A stretch of 64,000 bases of DNA from Rhynchopus sp. YZ270_cl-10 (GCA_964035575.1 OZ037843.1:930001-994000), one strand, 5' to 3'; shown: positions 1-11,208, counted from the first letter of the stretch. The notes: generated from the sequence alone by a model not told the origin. Made by a program: numbers and translations.

Positions 1-132
1 GCCCAGATTTTGTCCTTCTGTCACTCACGTGACTGACGTGCTTCCGACAGCTTTATGATTGCACCCCGCCACCTTGACCTCACATCAAGAGGACGTATCA
101 CAGCTAGATGTGGTTTGAGGTTTGTCACGTCA

Positions 133-306
133 CATGAGTCGTGTGGTGCTTGTGATCCACCTGTTGAGGCAGGTTGACTCAGTGGCAAGATCATGTGTTG
201 GTGATATTCTGCCAAAGAGTGGGTACTACCAGACTGCCAAATGAAGCACACACCAACCTCACCACTTACGAAGGCAGGAACACACCTTTACACACCACAG
301 TGCGCA
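133..306 (+). promoter_or_regulatory. Conserved 5' flank of the pseudo-cyclase paralogues
   Basis: This 174-bp stretch recurs at the same length and nearly the same sequence at 47504-47677, before another paralogue. Its last 48 bp (259-306) recur before every array copy: 2725-2772, 42337-42383, 44817-44865, 47630-47677 and 50572-50618. The block holds a short pyrimidine run and a CAG 7 nt before the ATG, so it may contain the promoter, a 5' UTR and a splice or trans-splice acceptor. The copy at 44817-44865 has two extra bases that break the upstream reading frame. This argues that the block is untranslated and that the shared start is the MGCLERAL codon. Positions 1-132 hold nothing I recognise. 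Confidence 0.6.
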
Positions 307-2018
307 ATGGGCTGTCTCGAGCGTGCACTGTCGCTTGACGGGACACTGGACACGCACAGCAGACTCATACGTAGTATTTGCTTTTTCTTCAACTGTGTAA
401 TCTTCGTATCAGGAATTGTGTTCTCTGTGATTGAGCTGCAGATCTTGCATGGCAGGTATCAGTATTTGGGTGGTGTTCTCACAGGCATGCTGAACGGTTT
501 GTGTTCAATTGTTTTCATTATGCTAAAGTACAAGCTGACCACGTTCATCATCGTGACAGAGTCCGCACTGTACTTTGTTGCGGTGGTTCTCGTGGACATA
601 AGTTGGCGCATCGAGTATGAATACGCCTGGCCAATGATCGTGCTTGTGGTGGACTTTCTCTTGGTGATGCAAGTGCCCACACGGTACAGCACAGTTGTCG
701 TGGTGTGCACACTGGTGTATTTGGTCGTTCTTGCTGCAGAAGAAACGTGGAGGTTTGGTCTGTTCGACATACCCGGGCTCGCGTATCAAGAACATCGACG
801 TTCCTACTTAGAGAGCATGGGTGACTGTGATGTGCTGCCTTGCAAGGAGAGCGAAGCTGTGAACCGATTACTATTTGCTGCTATCGTGTTTGTTGTTGAC
901 TTTATTGTGACGCGAGGCTTTGCACGTGGTCTCCTGAAGGAGCAGGCATCAATGCAGCGCACAATCGCAACAGTGCAGGACATCGCCTCGCTCCTTGCTG
1001 GCTACGACGTGGAGAAGGTGGCGGAGCTGCTGGAGGAGCACGGTGGTGAGCTGCCTGACGGGATGACGACAGCACTGCGGAAGTTGGAGCAGAACCTGCG
1101 TGTGTACAAGGCGTACCTCCCGCAGACGTGTCTGCCGTTTGAGGACGGGAAGGACGAATGTGTGGAACCTGGTGGTGATCTGGATGGCACTTGCAGTAAC
1201 GATGAAAGCACAGTGTCAGCGGCAACATCGAACACGTCTGCTGCAGTGCGACGCACTTCCTTCCGTGCACCGCCTCTCCTGCTCTCAACCCCGAATGCAA
1301 CACTGCTGACACTGAACATCAAAGACACCCTGCACCGCCTGGAGGAGGACAGTGCACGCTTCTCCGACCTCTTCACAACTGTTCTTCTGAAGACCCTGCA
1401 GGCAACAGACAGCAGACGTGGGATGGTGGACGTCTTTGTTGGGGACACTGCTCGTTCAACGCGTCGAAGCCGTGTGCGTCGCACGCAACCTCAGCACTGC
1501 ACGCAGCAAGCATGCTCATGAGAGCTGGCCTGGCAGCCTCTGTGAACGTGGGTGTTGCAATGGGGACAGTGCTGCGTGGTGACATGGGTTGTGATGTGAT
1601 GCGCCGCTTCAGCATGGTGGGGACACTTGTGCGTGATGTGCACGGGATGGAACGTGCAGGACGTATGCTGGGGTGCGACGTTCTCTGCAACCGTCTTTGC
1701 TTCAGCGACGCTGAGTGCGAACACGACCTGCGTCTGCTTCCGTGCAAGGTGGAGGTTGCTCAAGACTGTGAGGCACAGGTTGTGGCTGAGCTGATTTCGA
1801 TGGAAGAAGAAACCTCAACTGCAGCAGACGAGTGGATGTACCAGATAGGCGAGAAGAAGCACTGGGATTTGTACAACACAGCGGTGCGTGGGTACCTGCG
1901 TGGTGAGAGCTGTGACACGGACGTTGCAAAGGCGTGGGTGGAGGCGGGTGGGAGTGGCACACCAGCACACGCAGTTCCTTCCGGGATGTGCAGTGTTGTG
2001 TGTTCCTATCTTCGGTGA
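307..2018 (+). pseudogene. Frameshifted six-TM pseudo-cyclase paralogue (copy 1)
   Basis: This is a near-duplicate of the intact gene at 2773-4491. The frame opens at the MGCLERALSLDG start and runs through six membrane helices, the helical linker and the start of the cyclase-homology domain. A 7-bp deletion at about 1446/1447, seen by comparison with the neighbour, then shifts the frame. The shifted product ends at 1521 with 404 residues and a basic tail. The rest of the domain stays open in another frame (1512-2018) and still reads as the family C-terminus ending VCSYLR. The intact downstream frame implies a recent lesion. A single-locus assembly or sequencing error is an alternative. A truncated membrane protein could still be made. 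The start follows the family; an in-frame ATG at 241 lies in the untranslated block. Confidence 0.8.
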
Positions 2019-2724
2019 TTTTGTTGCCACGACGTGCAGTATTGCCATGTGTCTATGTGAGTCGGTGTGATAGACCGTATCCGTAAACTTTCTGGGCAGT
2101 ATGTATTCTGGACCGCAAAAACTCTGTAACTTTTCGATTCTTCCGAGTTACACCTTCTTTTATGTGGGTCCTGGGCAGGACCTTAAATTGCATCCGGGGA
2201 TGCATTCCTCCAGAAACTCTATGAAGGTGTTGGCCGCTCGAATCGATGTCTTGACCTGAGAGATTACCGAACAGGAGGCGAGGAGGGGTATGCGGGGGCG
2301 TTTTTGTGCCTTCAGGGTCTTTTTGTTTTTCAACAACCCTGCCTACCAGTGCATAGTCTTTGTCTTTCTGTTGGGCTTCCCCCGGTCCTCAGGTGCTAAC
2401 CGCCCCTGCCCTCTTTTATGCAAGTTCACCCTGGCAGGTTATACAGATGCTGAGTCAGACTTGCCCACTATGCTATGATGGGTGCTAGCACCCAGAGCAT
2501 AAATGGCCAGCGGTCAGGGCAGTGTGGCTCTGCGAAGTTGCTCTGCCACGCCTTTGGGTTGCGGTTTGCTGCCTGCAAGGAGGTCCAGGTAAATACCTAA
2601 GAGAAAGAGTGAGGCCGAGCTGTCGGTCACGACATCTCTCTCTTGGCGCCCCATGCTGGACCAACAGTAATATTCTGCCAAAGAGTGGGTACTACGAGAC
2701 TGCCAAATGAAGCACACACCAACC
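2019..2724. other. Spacer between copies 1 and 2
   Basis: I see no gene here. The last part (2668-2724) matches the upstream flank of copy 1 and of the gene at 47678 (shared CCAAAGAGTGGGTACTAC). The remainder appears once in this window. Confidence 0.6.
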
Positions 2725-2772
2725 TCACCACTTACGAAGGCAGGAACACACCTTTACACACCACAGTGCACA

Positions 2773-4491
2773 ATGGGCTGTCTCGAGCGTGCACTGTCGC
2801 TTGACGGGACACTGGACACGCACAGCAGACTCATACGTAGTATTTGCTTTTTCTTCAACTGCGTTACATTCGTAGGTGCGATTATGTTTGCTGTGACGGA
2901 GGTGCAGAGTTTACATGGTAGGTATCAGTTTTTTGGAGGTGTTCTCACAGGCATGCTGACCAGCTTGTGTTCGATGATTATAATTATGCTAAAGTACAAG
3001 CTGACCACGTTCATGATAGTGACAGAGTCCGCACTGTACTACGTTGCGGTGATGGTCGTGGACATAAGTTGGCGCATCGAGTATGAATACGCCTGGCCAA
3101 TGATCGTGCTTGTGGTGGACTTTCTCTTGGTCATGCAGGTGCCCACACGGTACAGCACAATTGTCGTGGTGTGCACACTGGTGTATTTGGTCATCATCAC
3201 TGCAGAGGAAACGTGGAGGTTTGGTCTGCTCGACATGCCCGGGCTCGCGTATCAAGAGCATCGACGTTCCTTCTTAGAGAGCATGGGTGACTGTGATGTG
3301 CTGCCTTGCAAGAAGAGCGGAGCTGTGAACCGATTACTATTTGCGGCTCTCGTATTCGTCATTGACTTTATTGTGACGCGTGACTTTTCACGTGGTCTCC
3401 TGAAGGAGCAGGCATCAATGCAACGCACAATCGCGACAGTGCAGGACATCGCCTCGCTCCTTGCTGGCTACGACGTGGAGAAGGTGGCGGAGCTGCTGGA
3501 GGAGCACGGTGGTGAGCTGCCTGAGGGGATGACGACAGCACTGCGGAAGTTGGAGCAGAACCTGCGTGTGTACAAGGCGTACCTCCCGCAGACGTGTCTG
3601 CCTTTTGAGGACGAGAAGGACCAATGTGTGGAACCTGGTGGTGAGCTGGATGGTGCTGACAGTGACGACTCAAGCACAGTGTCAGCGGAAGCATCGAGCA
3701 CGTCTGCTGCAGTGCGACGCACTTCCTTCCGTGCACCGCCTCTCCTGCTCTCAACCGCGAATGCAACACTGCTGACACTGAACATCAAAGACACCCTGCA
3801 CCGCCTGGAGGAGGACAGTGCACGCTTCTCCGACCTCTTCACAACTGTTCTTCTGAAGACCCTGCAGGCAACAGACAGCAGACGTGGGATGGTGGACGTC
3901 TTTGTTGGGGACAGCATCCACTGCTCGTTCAACGCGTCGAAGCCGTGTGCGTCGCACGCAACCTCAGCACTGCACGCAGCAAGCATGCTCATGAGAGCTG
4001 GCCTGGCAGCCTCTGTGAACGTGGGTGTTGCAATGGGGACAGTGCTGCGTGGTGACATGGGTTGTGATGTGATGCGCCGCTTCAGCATGGTGGGGACACT
4101 TGTGCGTGATGTGCACGGGATGGAACGTGCAGGACGTATGCTGGGGTGCGACGTTGTCTGCAACAGGATGTGCTTCAGCGACGCTGAGTGCGAACACGAC
4201 CTGCGTCTGCTTCCGTGCAAGGTGGAGGTTGCTCGAGACTGCGAGGCACAGGTTGTGGCTGAGCTGGTTTCGAAGGAAGAAGAAACCTCAACTGCAGCAG
4301 ACGAGTGGATGTACCAGATAGGCGGGAAGAAGCATTGGGATTTGTACAACACAGCAGTGCGTGGGTACCTGCGTGGTGAGAGCCGTGACACGGACGTTGC
4401 AAAGGCGTGGGTGGAGGCGGGTGGGAGTGGCACACCAGCACACGCAGTTCCTTCCGGGACGTGCAGTGTTGTGTGTTCTTATCTTCGGTGA
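2773..4491 (+). CDS. Six-TM membrane protein with degenerate cyclase-homology domain (copy 2, intact)
   Basis: The product has 572 residues. Six hydrophobic helices fall at about 22-44, 53-73, 79-97, 106-123, 128-147 and 186-203. A loop at 148-185 carries a Cys pair (CDVLPC). An amphipathic helical linker (204-275, with LRVYKAYLP) and an acidic Ser/Thr-rich spacer (about 280-325) follow. The cyclase-like domain runs from about 330 to 480. Against the full cyclase at 22145, the first metal Asp of FTDI is Asn (TLNI), the adenine-specifying Lys is lost, only the Asp of VGD remains, and the transition-state Asn and Arg are replaced. It is probably not catalytic. Its closest match is the second, degenerate domain of the 22145 protein (shared GD-x-G, RRF and GT-x-VR). 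I infer a receptor-like or partner subunit at a membrane. The start is the family MGCLERAL Met. Confidence 0.85.
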   Translation: MGCLERALSLDGTLDTHSRLIRSICFFFNCVTFVGAIMFAVTEVQSLHGRYQFFGGVLTGMLTSLCSMIIIMLKYKLTTFMIVTESALYYVAVMVVDISWRIEYEYAWPMIVLVVDFLLVMQVPTRYSTIVVVCTLVYLVIITAEETWRFGLLDMPGLAYQEHRRSFLESMGDCDVLPCKKSGAVNRLLFAALVFVIDFIVTRDFSRGLLKEQASMQRTIATVQDIASLLAGYDVEKVAELLEEHGGELPEGMTTALRKLEQNLRVYKAYLPQTCLPFEDEKDQCVEPGGELDGADSDDSSTVSAEASSTSAAVRRTSFRAPPLLLSTANATLLTLNIKDTLHRLEEDSARFSDLFTTVLLKTLQATDSRRGMVDVFVGDSIHCSFNASKPCASHATSALHAASMLMRAGLAASVNVGVAMGTVLRGDMGCDVMRRFSMVGTLVRDVHGMERAGRMLGCDVVCNRMCFSDAECEHDLRLLPCKVEVARDCEAQVVAELVSKEEETSTAADEWMYQIGGKKHWDLYNTAVRGYLRGESRDTDVAKAWVEAGGSGTPAHAVPSGTCSVVCSYLR

Positions 4492-4827
4492 TTGTGTTGC
4501 TGTGGTCGCGATGCTGTGTGCAGTTTTCAAGCAAAGCTCCTGATCTTAGAAACCCCCTTTGTTCTTTATACACAATGGTATTGTTTGTGCATGCCTTCAG
4601 GGTTTTGAACTGGGGCTCAAAACCCTGATACAAGGGAATCGGGTGTTCAAATCTCAGCACAACCACGCCAATACTCTTTGCAGCTTCATTTTGACGAAGC
4701 TCGACCCTCATTGGACACCTCCTTCATTTCCTCTTAACCGTGTTGCCGAGCCCAAGCAAAACATTTTTACCAAACACCACCTCCCCCCCAGACTGCAGAC
4801 TAAGAAATCATTTAATTAATTACCATA

Positions 4828-4979
4828 CCCACCCGGTTTTTTTTGAAAATGGGCACCACGTATAAGTGACCGGGCTCATATTTTTCAAAATTTAAGTGGT
4901 CAAAAAATTGTCCAATTTTCGAGATTGACCCCACCACTGCACGGGCGGATCCCAAAAATGCAAATAAGGACCCTTTTCC
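4828..4979 (+). repeat. Dispersed repeat D1, partial copy
   Basis: Related to 5034-5196 and 33066-33238. Shared landmarks are GGGCTCATATTT, AAAATTTAAGTGGTCA and GATTGACCCCACCACTG. The copies are diverged and non-coding. Positions 4492-4827, before it, hold no recognised feature. Confidence 0.7.
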
Positions 4980-5196
4980 ACAACCTTCCTTCACCCCCCC
5001 GGTAGGGTAACCGAAGGTGAAGTCAATAATATATTATTACAAACCCGGATTTTGAGGAAATTTTTGGCCGAAAATGGGCCCCAGCTATTAGTGACCGGGC
5101 TCATATTGTCCAAAATTTAAGTCATTAAAATTGTGTCTATTTCTTCAGATTGACCCCACCACTGACTGGGATCGGCCCAAAAATGCAAATAACGGC
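4980..5196 (+). repeat. Dispersed repeat D1, second copy
   Basis: Matches 32978-33238 along its length. It begins with an inverted-repeat hairpin (CCTTCCTTCACC paired with GGTGAAG) and continues into the ACCCGGATTTTGAGG block. A hairpin-end fragment recurs near 21558-21600. The type of element is unknown. Confidence 0.7.
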
Positions 5197-6425
5197 GTTT
5201 TCGCCTGTATTGTTCGTCATTTTTTTTGGGGTGCTTCTACTCACTCTGAGTGGGTGTGTGATGGATATTCGGGACTATGTGGGGTCCGGGAGGGGTATTT
5301 TGGGGGTTTCAGGCAAAAAAACGAAAAAAATATGACCGTAACAGGGGGTGTGCAAAGTGTCTTGGGGATGTCTTGGGGACGTCTTGGGCATTTTTTTGAC
5401 CTAAAAACACCAAAAAAACACTTCCAAAAGTGTCAAATATGTCCAAAACAGGTTGGAATGGACTCACAGGCCACTTTTGGGGTATATTTGTGCCAAAGGA
5501 GGCTTTGTGATGTCAAAAAATATCCCGGTTTTTGATTTTTTTCTCGAAAAATCGCTATTTTGCCCAAAGTGGCCAAAACGTGAAAAAAGCCGTTTTTTCA
5601 CTATTTTTTTCCATTTTTTTGTATTCTGGGGTGGCTTCTGGGTCGTTTTTCGACCCACAGGCCCCCTGTGACCCACTCTGAGGGTGTTTTTCACCCGCAG
5701 TTGCCTTGGAGATGGCCAGATAATGCCAAATGAATTTTCCGTGCGTTTGGTCCCAGCCAAAATGGCTAGCTGGAGTCGTATCCCCTACCCCCCCCCCCCC
5801 CACCACAACAAACACCCTCCCCACACACACCACCTACACCAGAGGGTCTTTTCTCCTTAACCCCAAACCCACAACCCACTTTCCCCAACACACAACCCTT
5901 CCCCCCCCCCCCCCCTTTATCGTTCCCCACACACACACACCCAAACCCTTAGTACCCCCTCTCTCTCTTCTTGTCCCCAATACAGAAATCTGTTTTTGTC
6001 CCCAGACTGCCCCCCTGTTTTGGATACGGAGTGCCATTTGTTTTAAATAAAAAGTAATTTATTGCTTTTATCTATTCAAAAAAAAAATATTTATTTATCA
6101 AAAACCCCCTCTCTCTTCTTGTGCGCATCTCTTACCCCCGCCCGACTTTTTTGACATTCTTTTGTTGAGTTGCGACCTCCCCCACCTTGGTGGGCAATTC
6201 GTCGACCACTTAAGACACAGAGACACACCTCCACATACCCCTCTTGTTTTCCCTTCCCCCGTTTGATCTCAAACCTTTTCTCTCCCCCTTCTCCCCCCCC
6301 AGCGTTTTGTAACATCAACTCTTCCCTCTCTCTCTCTCTCTCGAAGACAGAGATTCTTGGGAATTCATTTTTTTTTCTCTCTACCCACCCTATCACCCCC
6401 ACCACCACCACCCCACCCAATCTTG
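5197..6425. other. Low-complexity spacer upstream of the 6426 gene
   Basis: Mostly T-rich then C-rich sequence with poly-C runs of 13-14 bases near 5790 and 5900. I see no gene. The last 130 bases form a CT-rich leader with CAG at 6348-6350, a candidate acceptor for the next gene. Confidence 0.5.
6011..6067 (+). repeat. Dispersed repeat D2, uninterrupted copy
   Basis: Matches the two halves at 10916-10954 and 11073-11105, which are separated there by a TA-flanked MITE. This copy reads straight through TTTGTTTTAAATAAA and is therefore the empty site. Confidence 0.75.
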
Positions 6426-7376
6426 ATGGAGGTAACCTGCGTTTTTCGCGAATCAGGAACACGTTGTGTGGTTCCGGTCTACGAAGAGGATACCGTTGCG
6501 GCGCTGAAGAACCGGGCATGTGAAGTGCTTCTGTCCCCACCGCGTACGGAGGATGGAAGCAGCAGTACCGGGGAGACCACAACGTACGATGCTGTGTTGA
6601 TGGCTGGAGGGGCGGCGCCATTGGATGATGATCTGTGTCTGGCGCAAAGTGGGTTGGCGACCGGAGACACGGTTGCGCTGGAAATTCGTCGCCGTCCTAC
6701 AAAGCGTGAACGTCGCGCCTCCCGCAAGCTTGCGACAGAGCTCCGCACCCTGACCCCTACCTCACGCAGACTGCAACGCTGCGCGCTTCTCAAAGCAGCG
6801 GAAGCTACTCCAGACAACACTGCGATCCTCTCACTTCTCGCAGCATGTGGCGAACCAACCCTCGAATTGGAAGAAGGATTGGCCCCAACACGCACCCCTC
6901 ACCAGCTTTGTGTACGCTGTTTCGCAATCACACAGTCAAAAGACGCCTTTTTAAACTTGGCATTAACACTGCAAGATGGAGAGACTACAACGTTAGAGGA
7001 TGGCACGCATTTTTCCAACAGAGAAGAGATCCTGACCGCCCTCGTCGCATCGCACCCTAGATACGAGAAGGGGTGGTTCGCGCTGGCAGGGGCCGTCGAC
7101 AAGGGAGGGTCCTGCACACTAAGAAACGGGACAACAATGACCAAGGCACAGCTATACTACAGAGCGGGGGAGGTAGGTGGGTCTGCCCGTGGTTTCTACA
7201 GGGCATCGAGGAGCTTCCCCGCAGCAGCGCGTGCATTGACAGTGTACAGTGAAACGGGGGCGCGTTCCGTGGTGACCCGTGTCGAGTTGTATAGAAAAGT
7301 ACTCGAGCTGGAACCAACCCACACCCGTGCAAGGCAAAAGCTAGAGGCGTATGAGGCATCGCACCCAAAGAAATAA
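6426..7376 (+). CDS. Ubiquitin-like domain plus TPR-like repeat protein
   Basis: The product has 316 residues. Residues 1 to about 95 resemble a ubiquitin fold: MEVTCVF opens a strand, a helix contains TVAALKNRACEVL, and the segment ends in LATGDTVALEI. A low-complexity insert sits at about 45-55. A basic hinge follows (RRPTKRERRASRK), then alpha-helical repeats at about 120-312 that look like degenerate TPRs. These are separated by DG-turn inserts (DGETTTLEDGT, and later TLRNGTTMTKAQLYYRAGEV). The C-terminus carries a plain TPR-like unit (LYRKVLELEPTHTRARQKLEAY). I recall similar DG-insert repeats in protist proteins but cannot name a function; an adaptor role is a guess. The start at 6426 was chosen because the in-frame codons before it encode UTR-like poly-Pro. 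The N-terminal layout matches the LRR protein at 26215. Confidence 0.8.
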   Translation: MEVTCVFRESGTRCVVPVYEEDTVAALKNRACEVLLSPPRTEDGSSSTGETTTYDAVLMAGGAAPLDDDLCLAQSGLATGDTVALEIRRRPTKRERRASRKLATELRTLTPTSRRLQRCALLKAAEATPDNTAILSLLAACGEPTLELEEGLAPTRTPHQLCVRCFAITQSKDAFLNLALTLQDGETTTLEDGTHFSNREEILTALVASHPRYEKGWFALAGAVDKGGSCTLRNGTTMTKAQLYYRAGEVGGSARGFYRASRSFPAAARALTVYSETGARSVVTRVELYRKVLELEPTHTRARQKLEAYEASHPKK

Positions 7377-7837
7377 AGGGGGGAGGGGGAAAGGGGTTGG
7401 GGGGGATGTTTTTTTTTATGTCGGCCCCACGGAGTCGTCGGGCACCTGCAGGGTTGGGGGGCCGGGGGGTCGAGCTGTCGGAATGAAATAAATGAAAACC
7501 CGGCAGGTGGTAGATGTCGGATTTCCTGCAGTGATTTTGCCTGTTGAAAAAACGATTTGTAGGTGCAGGTGACCCGACTAGTCTGTGGGGAGATTAGTTA
7601 GGTTGGCTTGCTCATTCTTCTTTACCCCCTTTTTTCTTTTTTTCTTTTTTTTTTTTTTTTTTTTTTTTCAGTTTTTAGATGTGTGTGCGAGAGGGGTTCA
7701 TTCATCTTTCACATCTTTCTTTTATTTGGTTTGGCGACGGCGCAATAGAACCAAAGAATTTCTTAGAAATACAAACTAAAAAAATGTATTTTAAATGTTG
7801 TAAAGTTAACTTCACTTCTACGTTCTTTTTTTTTAAA
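7377..7837. other. T-rich 3' spacer
   Basis: AATAAA-type motifs lie just after the stop and at about 7485, with long T tracts after 7625. Positions 7676-7700 resemble 17641-17665 (GATGTGTGT, GAGAGG). I see no gene. Confidence 0.5.
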
Positions 7838-7885
7838 GGTGGCTAATCATGAAAGGCTTAGGATCATCTTATAAACTTTTCCCTT
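7838..7885 (+). repeat. Dispersed repeat D3
   Basis: The GGCTTAGGATCATCTTATAA block recurs at 17685-17735 and 32673-32722, each time followed by a pyrimidine tract. Confidence 0.65.
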
Positions 7886-7969
7886 TTTTTTCTCTCTCTT
7901 TTTCTTTTCTTTTTGGAATATAATTTTATCAGCATAGCAAAAAAGCTTTTTTTTTTTTTTTGCTTTTTT

Positions 7970-8038
7970 TGGTGCTATGGGAAATCAGTCAACGATCTGT
8001 CAGCGACCTGTCAATATCGACCCCCTCCGGAGCACCAT
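7970..8038 (+). repeat. Short element S2 with GGTGCT/AGCACC ends
   Basis: About 69 bp, bounded by TGGTGCT and AGCACCA. It contains two CTGTCA motifs (GATCTGTCAGCGACCTGTCA). Near-identical copy at 39116-39186 and a diverged one at 18045-18104. Confidence 0.7.
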
Positions 8039-8226
8039 TTTTGTTTTTGTTTTTTTTTTTTTTTTGCAATACTTTTCAGATGTCTCTTGGCGAAGCTCTT
8101 TTTCTCTCTCTTCTTTCATCCCTTCTTGGTTCCGGAATATTCTTTCGCAATTGGGGAGGGACCACCTGATTTTGCCCCACATTTTGATGGAATTTTGCGC
8201 TATTCCGTAGAGGCTGGTGGTATTTA

Positions 8227-8328
8227 CCGTGATCGTAAAAATTATCGACCGGAATAATGTTCGACATTTTCAGGATTTTTCTGGAAGTTCGACCTTTTTT
8301 TTACGGTGGAACATTTTTACGATTACGG
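8227..8328. mobile_element. TA-inserting MITE (Tc1/mariner-like), copy 1
   Basis: A 102-bp element with inverted ends CCGTGATCGTAAAAAT and ATTTTTACGATTACGG and TA on both sides. It shares the internal TTTTTCTGGAAGTTCGACC with the copy at 10955-11072. It has no coding capacity. Confidence 0.75.
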
Positions 8329-9285
8329 TAAACCCCCAAACTCCACTAAACTCCACCGAAGTGTGATGCAAATCCGGTGGAAGGGGGGGGAAAAGGGAGG
8401 GTAGAAAAAAAAAAAAAAAAACACCGCTAGACATTTACCTTAGTGAAAGATGTGATTTTGCATAATTCGTGTAAATCATCTTATCTTTCATGTTTTTTCC
8501 CCCCCCCCGTTTTTTTTCGTTTTTTTTTTTTTTTTTTAGTTTTTAACACCCCCCGTTCGTTTTTGCTTGTGGGTGTTAAGTTTGTTGTTCACCTTTCCCT
8601 TCACGTTCCCTCTTATACCCACACGACTCTTGTCATTGTGAATTCATTGTGACACTACAACACAGCACATATTACAAGGACTATTATTCACAAAGCGTTA
8701 ATGATACCTGCTTTGTCAAATGTGCTTGTCATTGTCATGAGAAGTGTCGTCAGTGCACAACCGAATTTTTCCAAAAAAGTTACTTTTTCTAAGGACATTT
8801 TGACGAAGCTCTTTTAGCCTGTTTTTTTTTTTTTTTACTTCAAAATAAAACATCACAAAAAATTCTTGATTTGGTTTTTTTCTGATGTTTTTCTTTTCTT
8901 TTTTTTTTACAGGGGTATCGGCAAGCCATGTTAGCCATTTCACTAACACAAACTGGACACGTATAAATAACTCTATTTATACATACGGACGATTTTACCC
9001 TATTCAGAGTTAGAATTCCATTCTGACAGAAGAAGAAGAAGAAGTATGCGAAGACTCGTCAATTGTGGCCACCACGGGAGTCCCCCTCTCCCCTCCCCTC
9101 CCCTCCCCTCCTCCCCCATCCTTCTCCCGGAAGCAAAGCTACTGCATGTAACACTGCTCTAGCTAGAAAGCCTCTGCAAGTCGGTTAGTTGCCCCCGAAC
9201 ACCCACCTTTTCCTTAAGCTGGGTGTACACGTACTCCACGTGGTGTCACATCGTCTCTCTTTTCCCCTTTGTTATTTTTCAATGT

Positions 9286-9489
9286 TGGTGCTATCCGGGG
9301 CGGGGGTTTCACAACTTTTCGCAACGATTCCGAACGTTCCACAACTTTTCACAACTTTTCAGAATTTTTTCCACAACTTTTCACAACTATGTACCCACAA
9401 CCGTTGTGAAACGTTGTGGATTGGATTGAAATTTTGTGAATTTTTTTTTTTTGAAACTTTGTGAAACGCCGCCCTCCGGATGGCACCAT
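9286..9489. mobile_element. MITE with CACAACTTTTC interior
   Basis: Imperfect terminal inverted repeats of about 30 bp (TGGTGCTATCCGG at the left, CCGGATGGCACCA at the right, then GTTTCACAA). Flanked by AATGT on both sides (9281-9285 and 9490-9494). The interior is an array of CACAACTTTTC units, then their complement GTTGTGAAA. Confidence 0.65.
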
Positions 9490-10791
9490 AATGTACAATA
9501 CTCCAAAAAAAAAACCCCCCCCCTTGGCGTCCAAAATATGTGTATTTTTGGGATAATATGGTGCCTTTTTGGACACCAAATATATTCAGAGTACTGTATG
9601 TGCACTAGTGGGGCTGCACATTCATATTTCAAGTATTTTTTTTTCTTCATCTTCTTTCATTTTGTTTTCCCGCCAATAATACGGTAAGGCGTTTGCACTT
9701 TCAACTTCTCCTTTCCCCCCCCTTTTTCAATATTTTTTTTACCGACCCTCCCCCGTGAAAATGTCCCCCCCCCAAAAAAACCGGTATTTTGCCCCCACGG
9801 ACAATTTCAAGGCAGGGGGGGACAATTTCACGGGGGAGGGTCGGTACATCATGATAGTACCGTAAATCACGAAGTCCTGCCCCTAACAAAAAGGAGCATC
9901 GGAGATCGATGGCGGCTCTGTTCTGCAGTGGCTTTGGGGCGTTTCGTGATCTACTGTGTCGATGCCTGAATATAGGAGATTTACTGAGACGTGGCAAAGG
10001 CTTTTTTGTATTGATTTTGCTCTTTTTTCTTTAAATAAAGTGATTCTGTGCTATTCCCTCTGTATGGTGGTTGGCTGTTTTTAAATTCTCAACAAAAAGC
10101 AAAAAAAAAACAAAATAAAAGCAAAATGGAAAACACAGACCAGACGCGGCTGGTGTTGTCGCTTCCCATACTTCCGTGTCTTTGCGAGCTAGTATTTCAT
10201 CAGTCTTATTTTTACCCCCTTTTTTGTTTTGTTTTTTCTTTGTTTGCTTTTTTTGTAAGTAAGAGAAAACCGAATGGAGTGGGAACGCTAGTGAGAGCGC
10301 AGCGGAAACGATAGTGGGAACGCAACGAGCTTTTTTCATAATGTTTTATTCTTCCCCACAAAATATCACGCGCAGAGAAACACTCGTTTTTCACACAGCG
10401 CGTCCGTTTGTTTGTTTTTCTCAAACGACACCTTTTTTCAAAATTTTTCGCCCGGTATCACATATGATACTGATTTCCATGGATACACATGAAAAGGAGT
10501 TCCGTGCTATTCACAGAACTCGATAGGCGATTGAGCTTATCTAACAACAACCAAAACAAAAGAAAGTACAAAGAAGAGAATAAAAAATGCAGGAAAAATA
10601 GACAAAGAGAAAAACAAAGAGATTTTGACAAAGTGAACAATAAAATATGAGTATGCAATACGTCTGGAAATGAAAGACGTTCTTCGGTTGCCATGAGTCT
10701 TACCGTCTTCCCTTTCCCCACCCCATTTTGCCCCACCTCTCCCCCGTACTTGACGCGGGGTTTCGGGACTCTTGGGGTTTGAAAAAAATAT

Positions 10792-10837
10792 AGTGGAGTT
10801 CATCCTCGGGTGTCTACACTAATACAACCAAGTTTTC
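10792..10837 (+). repeat. Short element S1, copy 1
   Basis: Runs from AGTGGAGTTCATCCTCGGG to ACAACCAAGTTTTC. Near-identical to 30771-30819 and 37887-37932. A-rich sequence flanks it and no clear duplication can be defined here. Confidence 0.7.
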
Positions 10838-10954
10838 AAATAAAAAATAAAGATGGATGCGATCAATAAACAGCAACCCACGAACAAAGAAGGGGGGGAG
10901 TATTTCATCCCCATACATCCCCCTGTTTTGTATACGGAGTGCACCTTTGTTTTA

Positions 10955-11072
10955 CCGTATTTGTACAAAATTATCAACAGTGCTAATGTTCGATCGTAAT
11001 AAATTTCGACCTTTTCAGGGTTTTTCTGGAAGTTCGACCTTTTTTATGGTCAATAATTTTGTACGAATACGG
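10955..11072. mobile_element. TA-inserting MITE, copy 2, in dispersed repeat D2
   Basis: A 118-bp element with ends CCGTATTTGTACAAAAT and ATTTTGTACGAATACGG and TA on both sides. The flanks join seamlessly in the uninterrupted repeat copy at 6011-6067, so insertion duplicated only TA. Confidence 0.85.
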
Positions 11073-11208
11073 TAAATAAAAGGAAATTTATTTATTTTAC
11101 TTACTTCTCTAAAGCCCCCCGGAGGAAGTACCGCCGGGCCTGTGGTTCATGTGCTAGATGGCCAAGCACCGTGAGGTTATAGCGTCATCTCGTAACAGTT
11201 TTTTTATC

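Noticed and set aside
3468-4433. Long minus-strand frames across all pseudo-cyclase copies
   Set aside because: They recur wherever the sense gene is conserved, lack domains, and reflect codon bias of the sense strand.
4600-4680. tRNA-like B-box (GTGTTCAAATCTC)
   Set aside because: The T-stem does not pair and no acceptor or anticodon arms can be drawn.
5131-5535. Open frame of 134 codons in the D1 repeat region
   Set aside because: Overlaps a dispersed non-coding repeat, has spacer-like composition and no recognisable motif.
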